DNA of 64,000 bases. Source: Pyxicephalus adspersus. Taxonomy: Eukaryota; Chordata; Amphibia; Anura; Pyxicephalidae. Both the position numbers and the translations under genes were made by a program. Within the stretch, counting starts at the first letter, position 1. Every line of letters begins with the position of its first letter. The stretch lies in NCBI RefSeq assembly GCF_032062135.1, contig NC_092861.1, forward strand, positions 138,354,601 to 138,418,600, written 5' to 3'. The notes under the pieces were generated by a model. The model was not told where the DNA came from, ran no database searches, and saw only the letters and a list, made by a program, of their open reading frames with translations. Shown one piece after another: positions 24,583 through 37,100 of this stretch.

Positions 24583-26806
24583 CATGCCCATTAATACAAG
24601 CTGGTGGTAGTGCTGATATGAGAGATATGTATTTAATATAGGTGCACTGCTCTTGCTCTATAAAACCAGAAGTTTAGGAGGAACCTGCGGTGGAAAACGT
24701 GTTAGGGAAAAATGATCATGTAGAAAAAGGTAAGTGAACAATTTATAAAAAAAAAACTAATTTAAGTGGATGCTTTAGGTAATGGTGCTTTAATGAATAG
24801 TTGTTCTGAGCCTCTTTGCTCTTGGTATTTCCTCCGCCACGTACATTATATCTGGGCACACGGGGGCACTGTTGTGCCATAGTTGTTCGTGCAAACGTTG
24901 CTTACTTATTCTCATCACTGTCTGGTATTGTGTTCAAGGTCAGGGGCCAGCCGTGTAGATTATGGTTTAATTTCTGCATAATGGGGAAAGAAGCTAGATT
25001 GTCAGTGTAAAATGGGCTATTTTGTTTAATAATGAATAATTGCCTGTAACTAAAGTGAATGCTTGTGTCATAGACTATTCTTTTTGTGAAGAATGTCCTT
25101 GTCTTTTTTCCCTACTTTTTATAGCTTGTCAAAAGTTCACCAGTACAGTCTGTCCAGATGAATTACACATTTTAGCTATGCATTTGCAAGTGAAACCTGT
25201 TTGTTTTGTTGTTTTACTTCTCTCAGAGATCGAGCCTTAATAATGTTCTTTGCAGTCATGACTGCAGGCTGCTCTGGCAATCCAAATAGATCTAAATCTA
25301 ATCACTGCTTTCTCATAAAAGCTTTTAATAAGGTAATGTGATTTTCAAAAGCCATTTTTCATTTTTAAATCTGCTGCTTTCCTTAAAAGAGGAACTTGTG
25401 ATTTTTCCTTTCTCAGGTAGTTCTGTTATTGGGTGGCAATGCTCTATCCATGCCTTCCAAAAAACTTCATCATATACAGCCCTGGTGGAGACTAAAAGCC
25501 AACAAGTGGGCATACATTGTGCAGGCATGATCCACCATTGTCACTTTTGGGAAGCCTGTGCCAGAACAATAATGTACAGGTGTGTGGATAGGAATTAGTT
25601 AAAACAGCCTGGAAGATCGGCAGCACTGATGTGCGATAAAAAGGTGAAAGAATGATACTGTGTAATAAAAAAACAAAAAAAAAAACACAGGTGGCGAATG
25701 TTTCATCAGTGAAGTTCAGAGAAAACTAAGTGACATCTTGTCGTATTTAGATATTATAGTGGAAAGGCAGAGGCCAAAAGTCACCAGTATTCCTTATGAT
25801 CTCTCTGCAGCTTATCTTACCTATTACTGACTTACAATGCCTTGCTCTGGGAGCTTGGTATGTAACAAACATGTGGACAGCTTAGTAGAGACAGTGCCAC
25901 TTTATATTTTCAATTTTGCACATAGTAGTGAGAGAACAGAACCTCAGTTAGGTTGATTTTGCTGTCTCTGTTCCCATTGAGGAGAGTTGCAAAGCATTGT
26001 TTGTCCCAATCACACTGTTAATGAGATGCAAGGTGTTAGGAAACTGAATATTTCAAGTAGGGGCTACAAGCATACCTTTTTCTCCATCAACTAAAAGGTT
26101 TTCCAAATTCCAAATCGGTTTTCCAAATCGCCTCATGATGTGTTTTAGATTGGAAAATCTGTTTTATCCCTTTTTGTAATCTGAGGGGTACTCGTGCAAA
26201 AAAGATATACATCAAGATAACAAAAGAATAAACTACTCACACAATCCATGTCATGCATTTTAGCTAAGTTCTAAGAGATGCATGTCCATTGGTAAAATAA
26301 CTGGTCTGTGATTTTACAGAGATCTGTGGATTTTTCCAGAAGAATGTCCTTTCTACTCCTAGACGTTATCTTCACTGTCATATAAGACAAATGTAATTGC
26401 ATGGTATCTTTGGACCTAAATTGCCTATTCATATTGAAACTATAACATAGAAGCTCAGTGTATTTATTGCAGCATCTGTTTCCAGTAGAGATATAATTTG
26501 TCATAACTTCAAAATGAATCCCTGGATATTTTTAGATCATGTCACTATGTTGTAGGTCAGATATGTCAGGGAAGGAAAAATCAGCTGAACCAGCAAAACT
26601 TAAGTTGATATTTTATTTTACTACACGTCTCCTAGATTGTAAGCTCTTTGGGGCTTTGTGAGAGGCACCCACTATGGGCGTGCATGTAAGCTCTTCTGGA
26701 CAGGGTCCTTTCCTCCTCCAGTGTCACTGTCTGTATTCGTCTGTCATTTGCAACCCCTATTTAATGTACAGCGCTGCGTAATATGTTGGCGCTTTATAAA
26801 TCGTGC

Positions 26807-26840
<34 letters not shown>

Positions 26841-28112
26841 TAATATTAATATTAATTGTTACCCAGCCTTTACACTACTCATTTTCATGTACATGTATAT
26901 TATTTTTTAACTACAAAGTATATATGATGGGCAAAGCAAGTTCATCTTAAAGGGTGGTTCTCCAGCAGCCTATATTTACATGTCTATTGCTTCCTTGCTG
27001 CTCCATTCAGTTACTTGAACTGGTAAACACATTATGTACGCTCTTGTCAACTCTTACAGTAGCATTAGGCACCAGCACTGTCGCACAGTATAGGGAATGG
27101 TCACATGTTCATTTCCATCACTACATAGATCCAAATAAGCAAAGAAATGATAAGTAAATGTTTCTAGGGAATCATGCTAAATAAAGTAAATATGCTGTGA
27201 ATTGACAGGATTCTATTTGATGCCTAATGCTAGACTGGGCACTAAAGGACAAAGTCCTCTACTTTCAACATATTTTTTTTTTTTTTGCAATTTGCACATA
27301 CATACATTTTTGTGTCCTCCGTCAGAATACATAATATGTTAGTGGTCCTTTTTTTTTTTTTTTTTTTTTAATTTCTCCAGCAGAGCAGTCAGAAATGGTG
27401 CATAGAATAGTAAGCATGCAATGATGACAGTGCTGTTATCTGCACAATGTGCCTGTAAGCTCCTACCAGCTTAATGATGAACCCCCATGAATCCCTGGAC
27501 TTACAAGAAGTGGGTTGAAAGGTGCTGGACATCATTCAAACCTGTAGAGGAATTCAGAAATAAGCACTGTCTTCAGAGGTTGAGCTTTAGTGTAGGTTTG
27601 TATGTATATTAAAGCTGAAATAACCCAAAAACCTTTTTCTTATGCAGCTGCTCAACACTTTTGACTTTCATTTCTAATATTGCCTTTGGTACATATGTAC
27701 GAGAGGGTGCTGAGAAGTTCCTGGCTTTGCCCTCTTCCAGATGAAATAGAAAAATGAGTGTGGGGGCTTATGACAGCTTAATATCTTAGTATGTAACTGT
27801 GCAAATATCAGGTCTTTACGATTCTTAAAACTGTTTTTTCTTTTAGTGAAAAAAAAGAAAAACTCTGGAAAAACAAAAACTTAATGATGGCCTGTAACTC
27901 CAACAACATGAAACTTTCTTGTCCCTCTGCCATCACAGCTTCTCACTAAAAGAAAAAACAGAAAAAATCGCAAAGACCTGATATGTGCACACTTACATAC
28001 TAAGATGTTAGACATCTTAGTCATATGCCCCCACACTCATTTTTCTATTTCATCTGGAAGGGGGCAAAGCCAGGAACTTCTCAGCATCCCCTCGTATATT
28101 TTTTTTTATGTA

Positions 28113-28151
<39 letters not shown>

Positions 28152-31100
28152 ATGTATGTCTAATAGAGTCTCTACCCTCCCCCGAGAAAGCCATATGGCG
28201 AAACGCGTCGGGTTTAAAGGCACAACCCTATTTCTCCACAATTTTCTGTGATCCTCTGAATTAATATTACATATTTAACTGGATTTTGTTTTTTTACCTA
28301 TGTATGCTTGTTCATCACTAGCTTAGTCAAGTTATATTAAGCTTAGTTTGCTCATTTGCATTTTTTGAAGTAAACTGTAGTTGTTTGACACAAAAGTCTT
28401 ACTCCTTTCATTCATCAATTATAGGTTTGTATGTAATATGTATATAGATTAAAATTCTTGAGACATGTATGATATTATACATACAGAGATATTATATGAT
28501 GATATAGAGAGATGTTATACACAGATGGTCACACATCTTCCAGTCTGGTGATAGGCAGAGGTATAGGTATAGTGTAGCACAGCATGCTGGAGTGTAAATC
28601 TACCTACCTAAATTTATATCTGTCAAGAGAGGTGCGATCTTTGTACCTAAATTAAAAGCACAATAGGCAAAGTGAGATCCCCTTGTAATATCCGGATTTG
28701 CTGAGCTAAGGATGTATTTTACATTACAGAAAATGAAACATGAAGAGTAAGAGATCCCCAAAGGTGGACAGAATCACTTGGCAGTATAAGGTGGAAATAT
28801 TTCCAAATAGGAAATAAAAAAAAAAATCAGACAAAATCTGACAAAATCATTGTGTGAACTACGTAGCAGGTGGGAGATGGAAGAGAGGGGGGACACACAG
28901 GGAAGAGTATACCGGCATTGTTTATGGTCCAATCAATCAGCAGAGAACACAGAAAGCTTGAAAAGTGAAAAACAGGTTCACTATTATGGCTCTGTTGTGT
29001 ATTAGGTGTTTGTGTGTCTCAAGAGAGAACTTCATTGGAAATGATTTTGCAGGTAACAGTGGTCATAAATGCATTATAAATTTATTCCAGATGTTTGGTT
29101 TGTGTTTTACTTTTAAAAGAACTATTCAGTCAAAATGGAAAAAAACTCTTGCGAAATAAAAGGTAAATACATATATTTAGTGTGGTTGTCTTAAAATAAT
29201 ATAATGCAATGATGAAACTATTCTCCCCATATCCTCTTGTCAGTATTCTGGCACACAATGAAGGTGGTGCTGGAACACACACATTACTTTAATTAAACCG
29301 TCACCAATTTTTTGCAGTCAGCCTTAGAACTTTCATAGTGATTGGTGATGCAGGATGTCAAGGGAATGAATGTTACATGGTCCTTAGTTAAGGAATTACC
29401 TTCCTTTTAGCCTTTATAACTGATATTTTATGGAGCCATGCAAATGTTTTCCATGGGGATTGTATAAAACAAATTTAAATAAATTGAGAGCCCATTATTT
29501 TTTCCATACTTGCTTTGGCTCACTAAATGCTTTGATGTGTTCCCTGAAACTCCCCTTTACCATTTCTCTGTTGCACTGTAACAAAAATTAAACCCTGTTC
29601 AGGCTGTCATGATAATCCAATAGCTTCACCATTGGATTGGATCACCGATTTGGAACAGTTGTTGCAAACAGGAGCTGTGATGTACTTGGATTTGGGTTGT
29701 GACATGATTTTGCTGGGCAACAGAAATGTAAGCAGTATGTTCCTAATATAATTATAATATATATTTATATTTTTAGAGGACAGTTTCAGTATACTTTTTT
29801 CTGTCTCATCATGTCTTCCCTTTAAATTTTGCACAATTATATTTCTATTACCTATTCAGGCCATAACCTGTCTTTTTATTTATTCTTACAAGGCAATGAA
29901 GGCGCTTCCTGCAACGTCACCGCGCAGATGGTCCTCGTATGCTGCTGGCGCAGTATGAAGGAAGTCTCCTTATTGTTGGGTTTCCTGTGTCAGAATCTTC
30001 CATTGCAGACCCAGATGGACAGTCCTCAGGGCCTTATTACAGTGGAACAGGTACAGCTTTCTAATGTCAGGCAGATACTTCTTCAGTACCAGCCATTTTC
30101 GGGATCTTGTGTATATATAACCTGTGTTTTTTACTTCTTCACATTAAAATCGACGTTTTGCAGTGCTTTAAAACAAGAAAGTTAAAGTGGCGCTTCTTGG
30201 GCTTTAATCAGTCTAAAAATTTAGGTATTTGCAGTATTTTAGTTCTCTAGTGTTCTCTGGTAGTTCTTTGATGCCAACAGAATTGCATGGAAGTCCAAAC
30301 CTTTTACTATGTTTTGCCTGACCCTAACACTTCATATTTACTCAAAATGTATCTAAACCCAAGAATAAAACCAAAATATATTGCTTGGACCAGCACTAAT
30401 TTAACCACCTGGGCGTTTCACTGATGTCTAGATTTCTGTTCCAAGAGCGTTACACTGTTTTTCATGAAATTTTTTTTTTTAAATTGTAGACCTGTAACTT
30501 ACAGAAATATGTCCGAACAGGGTTCTAGTAGATAAAAAATGTTTGAAACACACAACCATGTAAAAAAAAAAAATTACTTTTAATAAAATGAAATAAAAGA
30601 CACAAAAATCAGCTTAAACATACATAAATAAATGAAAAATACTGAAAATGCGATAATTCAGTATACTGTATAATAATATATTTTTCTAAAACACCTCCCT
30701 AGTGTCCAACAGTCCAACGTCACATACCTATAGACAAAACCACATAAATATATTTTCTATTATTTTTTATTGGATTGGATACAGGACTTTGTATTCAGTC
30801 CAATACAAAATGAGTGTTTGAATTTACCAATTACATGCTTTGTATTTATTTTGAATTATTTTGTATTGGATTGGATACAGGAGTTTGTATTCAATCCAAT
30901 ACAAAATGTGTTTGATTGAGTTTCAATTTGAATTTCCCGCACACGCGCCGACGTCATCGCCGAGGGACACGCACACGCTACGGACGGACGCCAAGGTCGG
31001 GTTTAACGGTCGGGTGGTTAAAGTAAATATCTACAATGTTGATTGTTGCAATTATAGATCTCCTTTTTTCCTGAGGAAGCGGACTAAGATTCTGTGAAAC

Positions 31101-34100
31101 GCGTCAACATTTGGAATACCCCTTAAGGGTGTCCCATAAGGAGATTTATATGGATGCTAAGTGCTTTTATGTATCACTGTAGTGAATTTTATGATATTGT
31201 ATACTAAATAAAGTGTGTTTTTTTTTCATTTTTTATCACTTAGTCTAGAGAGTAATTTAATTGACTTTAAATGTACTACTTAAAAGTACTCGGTTATTCA
31301 CCAATTTTCTCCTAGTACATTTTGGGTGCATGCTTCATGATTTGATACACTTAAAATTCATGAAGGTTATTTAATCTAAAATTTCAATGTGCTTCTCATT
31401 ACCTATTACGTGTATGACAGGTCAAGCAGTATTACAGAGACTGCCAAGATTTTTGGAGATATGTTTATTTGCTGTTAATTCAAGAAATACTCGGTAAACA
31501 TAATTTGTTCAGATGATAATTGTATTTTGCTGTTCAAATTCAGTTGATATGTAAAATTCACATTTTCTATTTTATTGAATTAAAATCTATTGAAATAGAA
31601 AATTCGCTGTACTATAAAGTCCCAAAGCCCCTAGAAGTTGCACTAGCTTTAGCAGACACACATATGTGGTTGCAGCAATTTTATTTGTAATCCTTTAAAA
31701 TGGAAGACTTTTAATGTCAGGCACAAAATTCTGTTTGTTTTCATTTACCGTTGCGTCTCTATTGCTCAGCCGCTGTGCAGTCGTGAACTGCAGTTATTGA
31801 AAATTTTCCTATATGAAGCAAATAGAAAAACACACTCCAAGGCTTTGTTTAAATAAATCCTTTATGAATCGCTCATATTCCTAATATATCGCCCAGATAC
31901 TATACAGAACTGTAAAATTCTCTGCTGGGCTGTTCTGTCCTCCATTTTATTTTATATTTTGCTGCATAATATTCGTCAGTAACTCGTAAAACTGCCAGCG
32001 AGTTCAATTTTCTTGGAATTTCTGTGTAATTCAGAAATTGCTGTTTTTACAATAGATGCAGCCATATTATATATAGCAGAGTGCCATTTAATGAAAACAA
32101 TATGGATGGTAGAAATTGATGTCTGTTATATATCCTCTGAGTGTTAAGAAACACCGTTTAAAAAGGAAATGCAAAAATGGTTCTTTGTCCATGTGTGTGT
32201 ATGTATGGCACAAATCCTGAAGTTACTTCCAAACCAAGCTAATCTATCTTTTTATTAAAGGAGGACCTGAGGCAAATCATAGCGAACAGTAACACAGTAA
32301 AAATAATATATTGGTGTATGCTTTAGCCCTGTTTCAAAAGAAAAAAAAAAAACAATGTCTGTTATGAAAAGATAGCTTACCATGTGGGATTACTGTGTAT
32401 TTTCACAAATGTGTAATTTTTTAATTTCTGACTGTACATTTTACACAGATGTTGTTAGTATACCATGTATAAAATACAACCATCAGTATCAATAATAATA
32501 GAACTGGTAACCAGACTGGTTTTTCAGCTGTAGCATTGTACAGCTGTAAGAGAATTGACTAGCATAGGGAACTGGACCAAGTCAGAGGTAGATGTGTTTG
32601 TTTCTGATGTATGCAGAAAGTAATCAGTCTTAATTTCCGTATGAATGGCAGAAATATATTTGGCTTGGCATGGGTCAACAGCCCAAGTTCGCTTAATTGT
32701 GGCAGTCAAGTTGGTGCATCCCGTGGAGGGATTCCAGACCACTGGGGACAAACTGGAAAGTTTTTTGTTCACCGATTTTGCATTAGATATTTGTTTATGA
32801 GCTGTAACCATTATATTGAGAAGTGGTTTCCGTACGCGTGGAAAAAGGGTTAGTTTAAAAGTTTTTTCATTATTGTGATAATTAATGGCCTTATTAAGAG
32901 TCTCTGGACCTGATTTATTAAAGCTCTCCAAGGCTGGTGAGGATACACTATCTTCAGTGAAACTTTGTGATCCAACACAACTGGAATGGATTTCTTCAAA
33001 GTCATTTGCTATTTGTTAGCAAATGCTTTCAGTCCTGGACCAGATCCATTGTAGGTTTGCTGGATCACCAGAAAAGTGTATGCTCTCCAGCCTTGGAGAG
33101 CTTAAATAAATCAGGGCCTCTGTCTTTAATTTCTTTCAGGGCCTAATGTTCCTTAAGCATAAGAAAATGTCATTCAAAATACCTATACCAAACAGAAAAA
33201 ACATAAAACACAAAATACCTACACCAATCAGACAAAACATAAAACACAATGACATGTGAAGTGCAAAACATTATTTACTTTGTTGCAATTGGTCCATGGA
33301 GCAATGGTAAAATGTGGCTTGGTCTGATAAATGACATCCTTTTTTAGATTTCAATAGGTTTTTATTAAAGAAACATTAAATATGTCAATGAACATTCCAC
33401 AACATATAGCTGTCTGATCCATTTCCACATTTTTATAGAATATGAAAGTAAACTGACATCCTTTTTAAGATGATATAGTTGGCTGGGTGCATTTGCATCA
33501 TTTGCTCAAGAAATAGATGGTGGCAGGATGCACTTGAGGCAAGCAGAGACATTGGGTCTGATTTTTTTTAAAGCTCTCCAAGGCTGGGAAGAATACATTT
33601 ATCAGTGAAGCTGGGTGATCCAGCAAACATGAAATGGATTCCTTCAAAGTAGTTTGCTATTTGCTAGAAAATGTTTTGAACCCTGGAACAGATCCATTCC
33701 AGGTTTGCTGGATCACCCAGCTTCACTGATGAAAGTGTGTCCTCTCCAACCTTGGAGAGCTTTAATAAGTCAGGCCCCTTGTATCCTAATGAACCTTTTT
33801 CAAAGGTTTTGGTGGCAGATACCACAGAACATTTTCAGATCTTGTGGAGTCCATGCCTTGCTGGGTCACAGCAATTTTGGGGGTTCATGGGAGGCATAGG
33901 CAATATTAAGCAGGTGGTTTTAATGTTTGGTCTTTAACCCCTCCTAACTTTTTTTTTTTTTTACGGCTTTTTCTGTTGCTTAAAAGAGCTGTTTTAAACC
34001 CGTCAAAACTGTCACAGATTGAGATCTTTAGTTTCGTGCAAGCCTTTCCTGAGCAGTGGGGTGGAGGGTAAGAATGGTAATACGCCAATTTGCAATCACT

Positions 34101-37100
34101 GGAAAGCTGTAGTTTTTGTAACCAAAACCCAGGCTCTGCTTGATTTTTCCTTTTGAGGGATTTAATTTGCAAGTATTTTACATAATTTTTGATGCTATTA
34201 TATTTCTCTTGGTGCATTTTTTCAGCATTGCATATATGTGAATATATATATACACACATATACATATTGTTTGAAGCATGCCGGCTACTTGCCAAATAGC
34301 TCATTCATTTGAAAATATTACAATTTGCTGAACGATGATATGCAGGACTAAATCTTTTCAGTCAAATTACCAGGCCAAGTTTAGTAAAAAAAAAACACAT
34401 AAAAGTGGGTATCAGTAACTTTCATAAATATTGTATTAAGGCACAGCATAAAATGTAGATCTAAAATGTTTGTAATGCTGTGCATTATGTTCTATGCTGG
34501 CAGCCATTACAGAAACCTAAACAGACCCTGTCATCTTCCCCATGCATGGTATATTAAGGATGTCTTTATAAAGGGCCCGAACCCCTGATAATCCTCACTC
34601 CAGCACTCACTCTCATACTAAGTGCATCTAGATAGTTTAAAGTTGACTTGTTTTTGTTATTGAGAATAAAGGAGAAGTTTATTTTTGTACAACACACATC
34701 CACAGTTGCATACTTGCTGAAATCCATGGTCCGGACCAGTTACCCACTTTTTTTTACTGTCTTCTCATCTTACTTTAGAAAGTTGGAACAAATTATAGGG
34801 GGCGGTAAAAAGCGGGGGTTTTTTTTTGTATGTTAGAGTGCTTCTTTAATCCCCATCTCCAAACCAAAGGAAATCACACCAAGACTTTTTCTTCATGAAA
34901 TTCCAAAAAAATAGTGTTGTCAAAAGTGACAAAATGGCTGCCAGCAACGTATGAACACAACAGATGTATTTAATCAAAAAAACCTGAAAAGTTTTTGGCA
35001 CCCAGAACAGCTATTTTTCTGATGTATCTCGTGGATTTTTTATTGCTAACATTTAAGACAGTAAACATTGAGCTTTGTTAATTGTGTTTTTTCCTCAATG
35101 TTTCTTGCAGCGGCATTACATATTTGAAAACATGAACGCTGGAACACCATCTGGGACTGTTCAGCAGACATAAGCAAAGTGTTTACAAGAAATTAGCTTA
35201 CCACAAGCATTTCATTTGGAAATATCAAAGATTTATTAGTTTTCTGTTTTCAATTCTTGACCTTTCCTTTCCATCTGGTTTTAACAAAACCAACTTTTTT
35301 TGTGGGAAATGGGGGAAGGGTTGTAAAAAAAATACTTAACACTTTTTTTTTTTTTTATTTCATTCATTTTTCATTTGAGAATGTTTTGTGCTGTTCAAGG
35401 TGTTGTCAGTATCTGCATTGTGAAAGCAGTAGTCATGCTACTATTATTTTGCATGTTGTTTTTGCAAGATGTTCACATGTTTAGCAGCTGTGTGTCCTGC
35501 ATTGAGCTGTGTTTACTGGGCTATTGGCTGTGCTCCTGCTGATTAGTTGTGGTCATGTTGATTTATAGCATTATTTTGAAATTGTGGTGGTGTTTTGGAA
35601 GTATGTCCAGGCCAAAATCTGACTGGCCAATCAGTTGCTTGTAGGCTGCGTTTAAAACATGCATGTTTGGAATGCCGAGCTTTTTTTTGTTTGTTAAATG
35701 TTCTGCTTTATGTATTACACATGTCAAGAGAAATATAATCATTATAGCTGACTGTTCTAACCTTATCAAAAATGTAAGTCTGTTTTCTAAAGCAATGTGT
35801 TTCTTAGATGGTTTAAATACTTTCACCTTTTTATTATTATTACACAGTATTTATATTGCGCTAACACATTGTGCAGCGCTGTACAAAGTCCATGTTCATG
35901 TCACTTGCTGTCCCTCAACGGGGCTCACAATCTAATGTCCCTACCATAGTCATATGTCTTTAACACAGTGTAAGGTCAATGTTTTTGTGGGAAGCCAATT
36001 ACCTAACTGCATGTTTTTGGAATGTGGGAGGAAACTCACGCAAACACGGGGAGAACCTGCAAACTCCATGCAGATAGTGTCCTGGCCAAGATTTGATCGT
36101 GGGACCAAGCGCTGCAAAGGCAAGCGTTCTAATCTCTCAGCCACCCTGTTGCACCTTTTATCTCGGTGCAACTGATTTCTTTGTTGCGGTCTTTTTGCAA
36201 AAATCTTTGTCTATGTGCCATCTAACAATTGCTGACTTATGGTGATTGAGCATTCCAGTGCAATGTGGCTTTGAGTCACCACTTCTGCTGCGTACATGCA
36301 TTCAATTATTGTTGCTGTAAACAATCTTTCATTAGATTGATAGATGAACCAACGAGCGTTGTTCACTCACCCTCCCCTCTGTGTGTACAGCACCCCACAG
36401 TGCTTCTCTCCACTGACTTGTATTGCGGTCAATCATTGTTGGTCGCTCATGGATCCCTAAACGACGTCTGGTGACCTTGGTACACATGTCAAATTCTCTC
36501 CCAAGATGGTCCCGAATGTTCATGTGGTGGAAGAATCATTTGATGCATGTACATAGTGTTAGTTTGGAATGGAAGTGCATATAACACAGGGACAACACTG
36601 GAGTGCAACTAGGAGACAGTGAAGTAGTGCTGCTGTGTTTTTTTTTTTTTTAATTTTGGGTTATGCCTGTGCAGAGTTGAAGTGACTGCTTGTAGTTTCC
36701 ATCGAAAGCCCTTGTGCCAGTGTGGTGACAACACGTGGACACAACTGAAATGTTGTCACCTCTAAAACAGAAAGTACTTTAACTTGAACCTTTATGGCAT
36801 ATTCACCTAGTGTTGTTTAATTGTATCCAAAACTCTCTTAAAATAACATAATAAAGTGGATCTAAACCCATGCATACTTACCTGTCCCTGTCCAGTAACA
36901 GGGCTTCACCATCTTCCCCCTTCTCTTTCTGAGTGTGATCTTCAGCCATTCCCAAGCCATGATCAGTTGACATGTGCTCAGCAAGCAGGAGTTCACCCAA
37001 TCCCGGAATGTGTAGGGAAAGCCGGGATAGCTTCGTATTGCAGCTCAACTTCTTTGACATTTTCCGAAGTATCCAGGCAGATTGAGGAGATAATTGCATA

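Larger units (their letters stand above)
15842..29892 (+). other. THADA intron H-I
   Basis: This is a 14.05-kb GT-AG intron. It contains the palindromic MITE (17282-17705), transposase-like relic 1 (19370-20770), the 67-bp minisatellite (21290-21885), a tandem duplication (23758-24185), two SINE tails (24376-24585, 26625-26840), a mariner-like MITE (27700-28094) and a hammerhead-like motif (28179-28213). I recognise nothing in 15842-17280, 17710-19360, 21890-23750, 24590-26620 or 28220-29892 apart from homopolymers such as the poly-T tracts near 27270 and 27350. Confidence 0.85.

Noticed and set aside
32524..32931. 135-aa minus-strand open frame
   Set aside because: It overlaps the end of a fold-back MITE and shows no family signature.
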